A stretch of DNA of 5,999 bases from an uncultured Lachnospiraceae bacterium. Lineage in GTDB: Bacteria; Bacillota; Clostridia; Lachnospirales; Lachnospiraceae. The notes under the pieces are model-generated. The model was not told the DNA's origin. It ran no database searches and worked only from the letters and a program-made list of their open reading frames with translations. Made by a program: the position numbers and the translations under genes. Positions 1-5,999 of this stretch are shown here, in pieces; within the stretch, counting starts at the first letter, position 1; every line of letters begins with the position of its first letter. The DNA lies in assembly GCA_945836565.1 (NCBI GenBank), contig CAMALN010000108.1, forward strand, positions 1 to 5,999. Reading direction: 5' to 3'.

Positions 1-1094
1 ATCATATCCAATACCAAACTCTCAAATTTATATCCGTTTGGTGATTCCGGCTTTATGAGGTTTCCATTTTCATCTATATATGGTATCTTCTTCTCCACTA
101 TATGTAATGGCATTGATTTTTCCATTATCTCCTCTAATTTAGACACGCTGAAAAGATAATTAAGTATAACACCATAATTATATGCAGGGTCGCCATTTTT
201 ATCCTTGGCATTCATGAGCTCCTCTGTAAGCTCATAATACTCTACTATGGATGGCTTACCGTCTTCCAGGCACATTACTCCTACCTTTTCATCCGGAGCT
301 GCCTTTCTTACAACCTTAGAGCCTACTGCGCACTGCTTCTTTATAGTAGCACCTACAAACACAGGGTCTGCAATTCTCTGTAATACATTATCCACAGCAA
401 ATACATTGAGCCACTCTATTCCTGCCTGCTTTACCACATCTAATACGCCGCTTTTGCTCATAGATATGAACCAGCCGCCGTTGCCATTTGGCGATGTGGA
501 CATATGGCTCTTTGATTCCATATATATATTTCCGTTATAATCAGCTGCCGGAGCCATCTCCTGCTTGAAAAATCTAATATAAGACTCATCATATCCAAAA
601 TAATTCTTTTCCTTAAAGAACTTTGTTGTGGCCTCATGATTTTTGTCACTGGTCATTATAAAAAGATAAATCCAGGTGCCCGTGATGTTTACCACATCCA
701 TGAGATTTGAGATAATTCTCTCGAAAATAAATACATCCTTAGTCTCTCCGATATTATACATTCCCTTAGGGTCATCTGAACCAAGTCTTGTACCCATACC
801 TCCTGCCAAAAGTACTGCGCCTACTTTACCGTCCTTTATAGCCTTTGCACCTGCATTGAAGTATTCATCTCTATTAGCTTCTATCTCACTTAACTGCATA
901 GCTTCAAGGGGAGTGATCTTACCCTTTTTAACTTCGCTTCCACCCTTTTTGCATAAGGACAACACGCTGAAATCTGTCTCTTCTATCTGCTTTAGGAGCT
1001 CCTTTTTTTCTTCTTCTGTCAATTCATCATAGTACTTTAGGATATGTGTTTGTCCATATTTTTCAAGCTTTTCAGCTGCCTGAGTATAATTCAT
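1..1094 (-). CDS. UDP-sugar pyrophosphorylase, UAP1/AGX1-like (UDPGP family), 3' end cut by window
   Basis: Likely joins UTP and a sugar 1-phosphate (GlcNAc-1-P, Glc-1-P or similar) into a UDP-sugar plus pyrophosphate in the cytoplasm. The first 364 residues are present and no stop is reached. An N-terminal helical region (about 1-88) leads into the nucleotide-binding fold with AGGMGTRLG at 97-105 followed by PKGMY at 109-113, the pyrophosphorylase signature in its UAP1 form. Further UAP1-like marks are MTSDKN with a downstream KFF, FFKQEM, PNGNGG at 202-207 (uridine/sugar loop), VDNV with Asp235, VEY with Glu285, KKIPY and NGYKFE at 353-358. The match to human AGX1 is from memory but runs through the whole fragment. 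Family members in bacteria are about 400 residues, so only a short tail is probably missing. The start is fixed by GGAGGG six bases upstream. It lies 82 bases after the aminopeptidase gene. The family is secure; the substrate is not, since Val309 replaces an Asn expected in UAP1. Confidence 0.9.
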   Translation of the reverse strand, partial: MNYTQAAEKLEKYGQTHILKYYDELTEEEKKELLKQIEETDFSVLSLCKKGGSEVKKGKITPLEAMQLSEIEANRDEYFNAGAKAIKDGKVGAVLLAGGMGTRLGSDDPKGMYNIGETKDVFIFERIISNLMDVVNITGTWIYLFIMTSDKNHEATTKFFKEKNYFGYDESYIRFFKQEMAPAADYNGNIYMESKSHMSTSPNGNGGWFISMSKSGVLDVVKQAGIEWLNVFAVDNVLQRIADPVFVGATIKKQCAVGSKVVRKAAPDEKVGVMCLEDGKPSIVEYYELTEELMNAKDKNGDPAYNYGVILNYLFSVSKLEEIMEKSMPLHIVEKKIPYIDENGNLIKPESPNGYKFESLVLDM

Positions 1095-1100
1095 AATTTT

Positions 1101-1106
1101 CCCTCC
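1101..1106 (-). promoter_or_regulatory. Ribosome binding site of the UDP-sugar pyrophosphorylase gene
   Basis: On the minus strand the bases read GGAGGG, six bases before the ATG at 1094. This is a near-ideal Shine-Dalgarno site at usual spacing and decides the start codon of a gene whose other end is outside the window. Confidence 0.8.
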
Positions 1107-1123
1107 GATACCTAGCCTTTATT

Positions 1124-1165
1124 GGAATTGCAGGAAATTAAGATGCACTGCAATCCTTTTATTTT
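1124..1165 (+). terminator. Possible hairpin plus T-tract oriented along the plus strand
   Basis: Arms GGAATTGCAG (1124-1133) and CTGCAATCC (1148-1156) pair over nine base pairs with one bulged A and a 14-base loop. On the plus strand the stem is followed at once by TTTTATTTT (1157-1165), the layout of an intrinsic terminator. All genes here run on the minus strand, and on that strand no T-tract follows the stem, so it would not end the aminopeptidase message. Seen from the minus strand it is a hairpin in the leader of the pyrophosphorylase gene, about 29 bases before its ATG. It may block antisense transcription, act as a leader structure or mRNA-processing site, or be chance; the stem is modest. 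Confidence 0.3.
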
Positions 1166-1176
1166 AGATTAATAAT

Positions 1177-2556
1177 TTAAGCAAACCTGATAAATGCCTC
1201 ATAGCCCCTCTTGGCTTCATATATATCCACCTTGCTTGTTACTTCCCATGGTGCATGCATATTTAATACTGCCACACCACAATCTATCACTTCCATTCCG
1301 TAAAGTGAAAGAATGTATGCGATAGTACCGCCACCGCCTACATCTACTTTGCCAAGCTCTGCAGTCTGGAATGATACACTCTGTTCATCCAGAATCTTTC
1401 TGATATCAGCCATATATTCTGCATTTGCATCATTGGAACCGGACTTGCCTCTGGATCCTGTAAATTTATTAAAGACAATACCCCTGCCCAGGAATGACGC
1501 ATTTTTCTTATCAAAGCATGATGCATATGAAGGGTCATAGCCTGCACTTACATCTGATGACAACATTCTCGATGCTGCTAATGCGCGCCTAAGCTTAATA
1601 TCACTGTACTCTTCAGTCAGATTAATAATCTCTGCCAGTGTATTTTCAAAGAAACGGGATCTCATACCGGTGGCTCCCACACTGCCTATTTCTTCCTTAT
1701 CCACTAAAAGACAACATGCTGTTTTCTTCACATTCTCCACATCCAGAAATGCCTTAAGTGAAGTATATGCACATACTCTGTCATCCTGTCCGTATGCCAT
1801 AATCATACTCTCATCAATACCTGCGTCTCTGGCATCACCGGCAGGTACTATCTCTAATTCTGCCGAGAGGAAATCTTCCTCTTCCATATCATATTTCTTT
1901 TTTAACAGCTTAAGGACATTGGCCTTCACAGCGTCCTTCTCTTCACCTTCCAAAGGCTTTGAGCCCACTATAATGTCAAGAGCTTCTCCCTCGATGACTT
2001 TTCCTGCTTTCTTTTCCAACTGGTCAGCTGCAAGGTGAATAAGTAAATCAGAAATAAATACCACAGGATCATTTTTATCTTCACCTATTACTACATTTAC
2101 CACATCACCGTTCTTTTTAACCACTACTCCATGTATTGCAAGGGGAATAGCTACCCATTGATACTTTTTAATACCACCGTAATAATGTGTATCAAGATAT
2201 GCTAATTCTGAATCCTCATATAACGGATTCTGCTTAACATCCATTCTTGGTGAATCTATATGGGCTCCAAGGATATTGATGCCCTTTTCAAGCTTCTGTG
2301 TGCCTATATTAAATAAAGCTACAGCCTTTCCCATATTTACGGCATATACCTTATCTCCCGGCACAAGCTTTTTACCCTTTTTTATAATCTCTGCTAAATC
2401 CTTATAGCCTGCATCTTTTGCCATGGCAATACTGGTTTTAACACATTCTCTCTCTGTCTTACCATTATTAAGAAAGTCCTTATAGCTTTTAGCTAAGGAC
2501 TCTATCTCTTTTAATTGCTTTCCTTTGTATTTTTTCCATGCATTCTGTCTTTCCAT
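1177..2556 (-). CDS. apeA: M18-family zinc aminopeptidase (probable aminopeptidase 1)
   Basis: Cytoplasmic metallo-exopeptidase that removes N-terminal residues from peptides; the family uses two metal ions and commonly forms dodecamers. The 459-residue product is full length for the family. The metal-site motifs occur in the expected order: GAHIDSPR with His99 and Asp101; GQDDR with the likely bridging Asp258; DKEEIGS with Glu288/Glu289 (general base and ligand); SSDVSAGYDPSY with Asp335; and NMHAPWE with His434. A segment at about 110-240 between the first and second motifs corresponds to the family's inserted dimerisation domain. The wording around 97-135 (PRMDVKQNPLYE, THYYGG) fits the bacterial type 1 (ApeA) branch rather than the type 2 (ApeB/DNPEP-like) branch, a judgement from memory. 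No signal peptide or membrane segment is seen. The start is supported by GGAGGA eight bases upstream. It sits 72 bases after the transpeptidase gene and 82 before the pyrophosphorylase gene, same strand. Substrate preference cannot be read from the sequence. Confidence 0.93.
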   Translation of the reverse strand: MERQNAWKKYKGKQLKEIESLAKSYKDFLNNGKTERECVKTSIAMAKDAGYKDLAEIIKKGKKLVPGDKVYAVNMGKAVALFNIGTQKLEKGINILGAHIDSPRMDVKQNPLYEDSELAYLDTHYYGGIKKYQWVAIPLAIHGVVVKKNGDVVNVVIGEDKNDPVVFISDLLIHLAADQLEKKAGKVIEGEALDIIVGSKPLEGEEKDAVKANVLKLLKKKYDMEEEDFLSAELEIVPAGDARDAGIDESMIMAYGQDDRVCAYTSLKAFLDVENVKKTACCLLVDKEEIGSVGATGMRSRFFENTLAEIINLTEEYSDIKLRRALAASRMLSSDVSAGYDPSYASCFDKKNASFLGRGIVFNKFTGSRGKSGSNDANAEYMADIRKILDEQSVSFQTAELGKVDVGGGGTIAYILSLYGMEVIDCGVAVLNMHAPWEVTSKVDIYEAKRGYEAFIRFA

Positions 2557-2564
2557 TTTGCAAA

Positions 2565-2570
2565 TCCTCC
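2565..2570 (-). promoter_or_regulatory. Ribosome binding site of the M18 aminopeptidase gene
   Basis: The minus strand reads AAAAAGGAGGATTTGCAAA before the ATG at 2556, giving a strong GGAGGA site eight bases upstream. It confirms this ATG as the start. Confidence 0.8.
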
Positions 2571-2580
2571 TTTTTATCTA

Positions 2581-2605
2581 TATGAACTAATAGGATTGTT
2601 TCATA
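2581..2605 (-). other. Weak hairpin in the leader of the aminopeptidase gene
   Basis: On the minus strand TATGAAAC (2605-2598) can pair with GTTCATA (2587-2581), seven base pairs with one bulged A and a ten-base loop, plus a possible G-U pair outside. It ends about seven bases before the purine-rich ribosome binding region. The stem is AT-rich and no T-tract follows it, so it is not a terminator. It could tune translation of the aminopeptidase or be chance. The rest of the 72-base gap shows no clear promoter. Confidence 0.2.
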
Positions 2606-2628
2606 CCTGATACTCCCATAATCCTGCA

Positions 2629-3900
2629 TTACTTTATAGTGATTGTCACTGTTTTCTCGTCGCTTCTTCCTATTGCATCTGTAATTTTATATGTAACAGT
2701 ATAGTATCCCGGGATAGAAGTATTATATTCTCCCTCCACTACCACCTTATCTGTCACATCATTTCCACAGGAATCCACTGCTGTAATGCCTTCCATAATG
2801 TCAAAGTTATCTACGTCCTCCACCACTCTGTCTAATGCTCCGGTAATAGCCGGTCTCGCATCCTTCCATGGATTAGCCGGGTCTGTATCTGTAGGGTCCC
2901 ACAAAGTGCCTTCCGGCACCTTGATAGTCTCCGGTTTGCCCAATGGTCCCGGTGAAGCAGCATCATCGTATATACATACCTGTGTACCTGCTGCACAGTT
3001 ATCATATATCCATTTTGCATCTATTACTGTAAGTCTGATACATCCGTGAGATACTCCATTGCCCAGTAAATTATAATCTTCTGCGCTTAATGAATCCTTT
3101 CTCAATGCGTCATATGTGGATGAATGGAATAATATCGGTCCCACAATACGGGTGCAATACTGACCATAGGCACCGTAGGACAGATATGTAAATAAAAATC
3201 TGTCACTCTGGGACTCTCCTATTGTAAATGTACCTAATGGTGTATTCTCCCCCTTGCCTGCGGCACATCTCATGGCCTTATACGGAACTGTATACTCACC
3301 ATTTTCATCCCTTGTATATATCGTAACAGTATTCATTACTCTGTTGATTTTAACATAGTAAATATCATACTCGTCTTTTTCTGCTTCATTATTCTCTGTT
3401 ATTTCTTTACTCTGATTTGTAGTACTCTCTTCTTCATCTTCCACAGCCAGTTCTGTTACAGGGCTGTCCTGATTATATCTGTTAGTTCCATTGACATAAT
3501 GTGTACCATCGTATGTAATAACAAATCCATGGTTTTCCTGACCGGCTGACTCTGTCATATCGGCGCCATTTCCTAATACATCATTCATGAAATTGGCATC
3601 CATAATATACAAACAAAGACAACACACAGAAAAAACTACCGCTTCCGTCTTCAAAACGGCAGTTCTGTGTTTTAAATAAAATCCACTGATACTTGAAACC
3701 GGTTTTTCAATACAAGACAGTACAAATTCTGCTGCCTTTCTTACAGGCATAAAAACATAACCTAATATTTTGCAGACAAAATCCTTAAAATATGAGGCAA
3801 GTATAATAATGGCAAATAGCACCACTATGGTATTTACCTTAAAATGGTGCTTTTTGCAAAATTGTGCAGTTTTTACCAGTACTGTCTTTCTGTTTATCAT
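2629..3900 (-). CDS. Membrane-anchored L,D-transpeptidase (YkuD domain) with C-terminal Ig-like domain
   Basis: Probably acts on the outer face of the membrane, forming 3-3 cross-links in peptidoglycan or attaching partners to it through a cysteine acyl-enzyme. The product has 423 residues. A basic N-terminus is followed by a hydrophobic segment at about 22-38, a basic, partly hydrophobic stretch at 39-82, and a second hydrophobic segment at about 84-100. Residues 101-177 form a polar, acidic, probably disordered spacer. The YkuD domain spans about 178-312, with His259 in LFHSS and the catalytic motif SHGCIRL at 284-290 (nucleophile Cys287, Arg289). The 24 residues between His259 and Ser284 are a longer insert than in short YkuD enzymes but fit clostridial members. 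A short WDPTDTDPANPW linker (334-345) leads to a beta-rich Ig-like domain (about 352-423) resembling DUF5011-type modules, perhaps for wall or sugar binding. No sortase motif is seen. It begins only 28 bases after carB, with a weak ribosome site. YkuD assignment is firm; exact reaction and topology are inferred. Confidence 0.92.
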   Translation of the reverse strand: MINRKTVLVKTAQFCKKHHFKVNTIVVLFAIIILASYFKDFVCKILGYVFMPVRKAAEFVLSCIEKPVSSISGFYLKHRTAVLKTEAVVFSVCCLCLYIMDANFMNDVLGNGADMTESAGQENHGFVITYDGTHYVNGTNRYNQDSPVTELAVEDEEESTTNQSKEITENNEAEKDEYDIYYVKINRVMNTVTIYTRDENGEYTVPYKAMRCAAGKGENTPLGTFTIGESQSDRFLFTYLSYGAYGQYCTRIVGPILFHSSTYDALRKDSLSAEDYNLLGNGVSHGCIRLTVIDAKWIYDNCAAGTQVCIYDDAASPGPLGKPETIKVPEGTLWDPTDTDPANPWKDARPAITGALDRVVEDVDNFDIMEGITAVDSCGNDVTDKVVVEGEYNTSIPGYYTVTYKITDAIGRSDEKTVTITIK

Positions 3901-3905
3901 ATGTG

Positions 3906-3911
3906 TTCCCT
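3906..3911 (-). promoter_or_regulatory. Weak ribosome binding site of the L,D-transpeptidase gene
   Basis: The minus strand reads AGGGAA five bases before the ATG at 3900. It is poorer than the GGAGG sites of the two downstream genes. With only 28 bases between the carB stop and this start, ribosomes finishing carB may help initiation here, which is inference. No terminator or promoter fits in the gap. Confidence 0.5.
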
Positions 3912-3928
3912 AATATGATTATGTGTAT

Positions 3929-5999
3929 TTACGCGTTCTTAACTGTAGCGATATCTATAAGTGTAAGCTCGTCCTTTGCTTTACTCTCAAGACTTGTAAG
4001 TAATGCATTTACTGTATCTAATGATGTAAAGCAGTTAACTCCTGTCTCGATAGCGTATCTTCTGATAAGGAATCCGTCTCTTGTCTTGTCTCTACCCTGT
4101 GTAGGTGTATCTACAACTACGTCTATCTTATGCTCTAAGATAAGGTCGATAACTGTAGGTGATTCCTGATTCAGCTTGTTTACTCTGATAGCATTTACGC
4201 CGTTCTCCTGCAATACCTTGGCTGTGCTTCTTGTAGCATATACTTCGTAGCCCAATTTTTCAAATCTCCTACCAATAGTGATTGCGTCCTTCTTATCAGC
4301 ATCATTAACTGTGATAATCATCTTCTTATGCTTTGGAAGGTTTACTCCCGAGCCAAGGAATGCCTTGTAAAGAGCCTCCTCAAATGTCTTAGCTATACCA
4401 AGACACTCACCTGTAGACTTCATTTCAGGTCCTAAGCTAATCTCAGCACCTCTTAATTTCTCAAATGAGAATACAGGCATCTTGATAGCTATATAATCAG
4501 CCTTTGGCTGAAGTCCCGGCTTGTAACCCATATCAGTAATCTTCTCGCCAATGATAGCTCTTGTAGCCAACTTAACGATTGGAATACCTGTAACCTTGCT
4601 GATATATGGTACTGTACGGCTCGAACGAGGGTTAACCTCGATAACATATACCTCTTCATTGCATACTATAAACTGGATATTTATCATACCCTTTACATGA
4701 AGTGCCATAGCAAGTCTTCTTGTGTATTCTTCTATAGTATCTATTGTCTTATCAGTAAGTGACTGTGCAGGATATACTGAGATAGAGTCTCCTGAATGTA
4801 CTCCCGCTCTCTCTATATGCTCCATTATGCCCGGAATAAGGATGTTCTCTCCGTCACATATAGCATCTACTTCGATTTCCTTACCTACAAGATACTTATC
4901 TACAAGTATCGGATGATCCTGAGCGATACGGTTGATGATTTCCATAAACTCAGCTATTTCTTCGTCAGATGTAGCTATCTGCATACCCTGTCCTCCTAAT
5001 ACGTATGAAGGTCTTACAAGTACAGGATATCCTAACTCATGAGCTGCATTTATAGCTTCCTCTGTAGTAAATACTGTATGACCTGCCGGTCTAGGTATCT
5101 CGCACTGCTCCAATATAGCATCGAAAAGCTCTCTGTCTTCTGCAGCGTCTACATCCTCAGCCTTTGTACCAAGAATAGGTACTCCCATTTTCATAAGGGC
5201 TTCTGTAAGCTTAATAGCTGTCTGTCCACCGAACTGAACTACTGCTCCGTCCGGTTTCTCTATATCTACGATGTTTTCTACATCTTCCGGTGTAAGTGGC
5301 TCAAAATAAAGCTTGTCTGCGATATCAAAGTCTGTACTTACTGTCTCAGGGTTATTATTTACGATAATTGTCTCGTATCCGGCATTTCTAAATGCCCATG
5401 TGCTGTGTACTGAACAGTAGTCAAATTCGATACCCTGTCCTATACGGATAGGACCTGAACCTAATACTAATACCTTCTTTTCAGGATGTGTCTCTATAAC
5501 TTCATTATCCACTCCGTATGTAGAGTAATAGTATGGTGTAGTAGCCTCGAACTCAGCGGCACATGTATCAACCATCTTAAAGCCGGCAGAGATGCCGTAT
5601 TGTTTTCTTAAAGCCTTTATCTCTTCTGCTTTCTTACCTGTAAGTTTTGCGATGAAGCTGTCAGGGAACTCAATTCTCTTAGCTTCCTTAAGAAGCTCTG
5701 CTGTAAGCTCTTCAGTCTCAAGAGCATGCTCCATCTCTGTGATGATTGCTATTTTATCGATAAACCAGTTATCAATCTTTGTAATATCATGAATCTTCTC
5801 ATAAGAAAATCCTCTTCTAAGAGCTTCTGCTATAACCCAGATTCTTCTGTCATCTACTACTTTTAACTGCTCTTCTAACTGCTCATCGTCAAGACCTGTA
5901 AAGTCATAATCTCTGAGTGACTCTACATGCTGCTCCAATGAACGGATAGCCTTCATAAGACCACCCTCAAAGTTTGTACAGATACTCATTACTTCACCG
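3929..5999 (-). CDS. carB: Carbamoyl phosphate synthase large subunit, 5' part cut by window
   Basis: With the glutaminase subunit CarA, CarB makes carbamoyl phosphate from bicarbonate, glutamine-derived ammonia and two ATP, feeding pyrimidine and arginine synthesis in the cytoplasm. The reading frame stays open to the right edge, giving 689 residues of a protein usually about 1070 long. The ATG at 5989 is internal, because the codons before it read G-E-V in the family's typical run into MSICTNFEGGLMKAIRSLE; the true start lies outside. Numbered from that Met, residues 1 to about 150 are the end of the first half and the oligomerisation domain. The second ATP-grasp half follows: GSGPIRIGQGIEFDYC 177-192, NNNPETVSTDFD 211-222, FGGQTAIKL 253-261, RPSYVLGGQGM 326-336, Glu371 and Asp379 (ornithine-site positions in E. 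coli), and EVNPRSSRTVP 451-461. The C-terminal MGS-like regulatory domain is at about 555-675, with Lys605 and DTPTQGR 627-633. There is no frameshift. carA is expected further upstream, outside the window. Confidence 0.97.
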   Translation of the reverse strand, partial: GEVMSICTNFEGGLMKAIRSLEQHVESLRDYDFTGLDDEQLEEQLKVVDDRRIWVIAEALRRGFSYEKIHDITKIDNWFIDKIAIITEMEHALETEELTAELLKEAKRIEFPDSFIAKLTGKKAEEIKALRKQYGISAGFKMVDTCAAEFEATTPYYYSTYGVDNEVIETHPEKKVLVLGSGPIRIGQGIEFDYCSVHSTWAFRNAGYETIIVNNNPETVSTDFDIADKLYFEPLTPEDVENIVDIEKPDGAVVQFGGQTAIKLTEALMKMGVPILGTKAEDVDAAEDRELFDAILEQCEIPRPAGHTVFTTEEAINAAHELGYPVLVRPSYVLGGQGMQIATSDEEIAEFMEIINRIAQDHPILVDKYLVGKEIEVDAICDGENILIPGIMEHIERAGVHSGDSISVYPAQSLTDKTIDTIEEYTRRLAMALHVKGMINIQFIVCNEEVYVIEVNPRSSRTVPYISKVTGIPIVKLATRAIIGEKITDMGYKPGLQPKADYIAIKMPVFSFEKLRGAEISLGPEMKSTGECLGIAKTFEEALYKAFLGSGVNLPKHKKMIITVNDADKKDAITIGRRFEKLGYEVYATRSTAKVLQENGVNAIRVNKLNQESPTVIDLILEHKIDVVVDTPTQGRDKTRDGFLIRRYAIETGVNCFTSLDTVNALLTSLESKAKDELTLIDIATVKNA

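Noticed and set aside
247..1032. Plus-strand open frames of 97 and 118 codons inside the pyrophosphorylase region
   Set aside because: They lie antisense to a frame with strong, continuous family motifs, lack convincing ribosome sites and their products match nothing I recognise. They are shadows.
1095..1176. Promoter for the pyrophosphorylase gene in the 82-base gap
   Set aside because: TAAAAT occurs but has no -35 match at proper spacing, and other pairings in the gap are poor at both boxes.
2638..2650. Short perfect inverted repeat AGTGATTGTCACT near the end of the transpeptidase gene
   Set aside because: Five-base arms with a three-base loop inside coding sequence, with no T-tract on the minus strand after the stop. 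Too small to call a terminator or operator.
2620..2660. TATAAA-like -10 box at the end of the transpeptidase gene as a promoter for the aminopeptidase
   Set aside because: No acceptable -35 element lies 16-18 bases upstream on the minus strand, and such AT-rich hexamers are common in this sequence.
5039..5413. Plus-strand open frame of 124 codons, rich in Cys, Ser and Tyr
   Set aside because: It is wholly antisense to the conserved synthase domain of CarB and its composition is that expected from the reverse of that coding sequence. No good ribosome site is seen.
5987..5989. ATG at 5989 as a true start giving a 686-residue short CarB
   Set aside because: The frame continues upstream as G-E-V, as in full-length CarB, and the first residues match the middle of the family. 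The shortness is caused by the window edge, not by truncation or a split gene.
1..5999. Mobile element, CRISPR array, RNA gene, toxin-antitoxin or defence system
   Set aside because: Coding sequence of four conserved housekeeping or wall genes fills nearly the whole window, and no transposase, terminal repeats, spaced repeats or RNA gene signatures were seen on either strand.

Overview
The window looks like ordinary chromosomal DNA from a low-GC, Gram-positive anaerobe, most likely a clostridial relative in the Lachnospiraceae. The grounds are a base composition of roughly 35-40% GC judged by eye on a few lines, strong purine-rich Shine-Dalgarno sites, a large-subunit carbamoyl phosphate synthase with the Gram-positive style of regulatory domain, and a YkuD L,D-transpeptidase with the long active-site insert and C-terminal signature that I associate with clostridia. 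The genus cannot be fixed from this sequence.

All four genes lie on the minus strand, so transcription reads from right to left. In that order they are: carB (carbamoyl phosphate synthase large subunit, 5' part missing beyond the right edge); a membrane-anchored L,D-transpeptidase with a C-terminal Ig-like domain; an M18-family metallo-aminopeptidase (probably ApeA); and a UDP-sugar pyrophosphorylase of the UAP1/AGX1 type, whose 3' end runs off the left edge. The gaps are 28, 72 and 82 bases. None holds a convincing minus-strand terminator or promoter, so read-through along the whole set is plausible, and carB and the transpeptidase are probably co-transcribed.

The genes do not form one pathway. 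CarB supplies carbamoyl phosphate for pyrimidines and arginine. The pyrophosphorylase makes a UDP-sugar from UTP and a sugar 1-phosphate. The transpeptidase modifies peptidoglycan. The aminopeptidase trims peptides in the cytoplasm. A loose link can be drawn (pyrimidine to UTP to UDP-sugar to cell wall), but it is inference.

I found no mobile element, CRISPR array, RNA gene, phage gene, toxin-antitoxin pair or defence system, and no stretch over 300 bases without a gene. Nothing in the window supports a previously undescribed system. The points most worth a second look are the sugar specificity of the pyrophosphorylase, the topology of the transpeptidase's membrane anchor, the effector and ornithine sites of CarB, and a hairpin plus T-tract between the last two genes that points against the direction of all genes.
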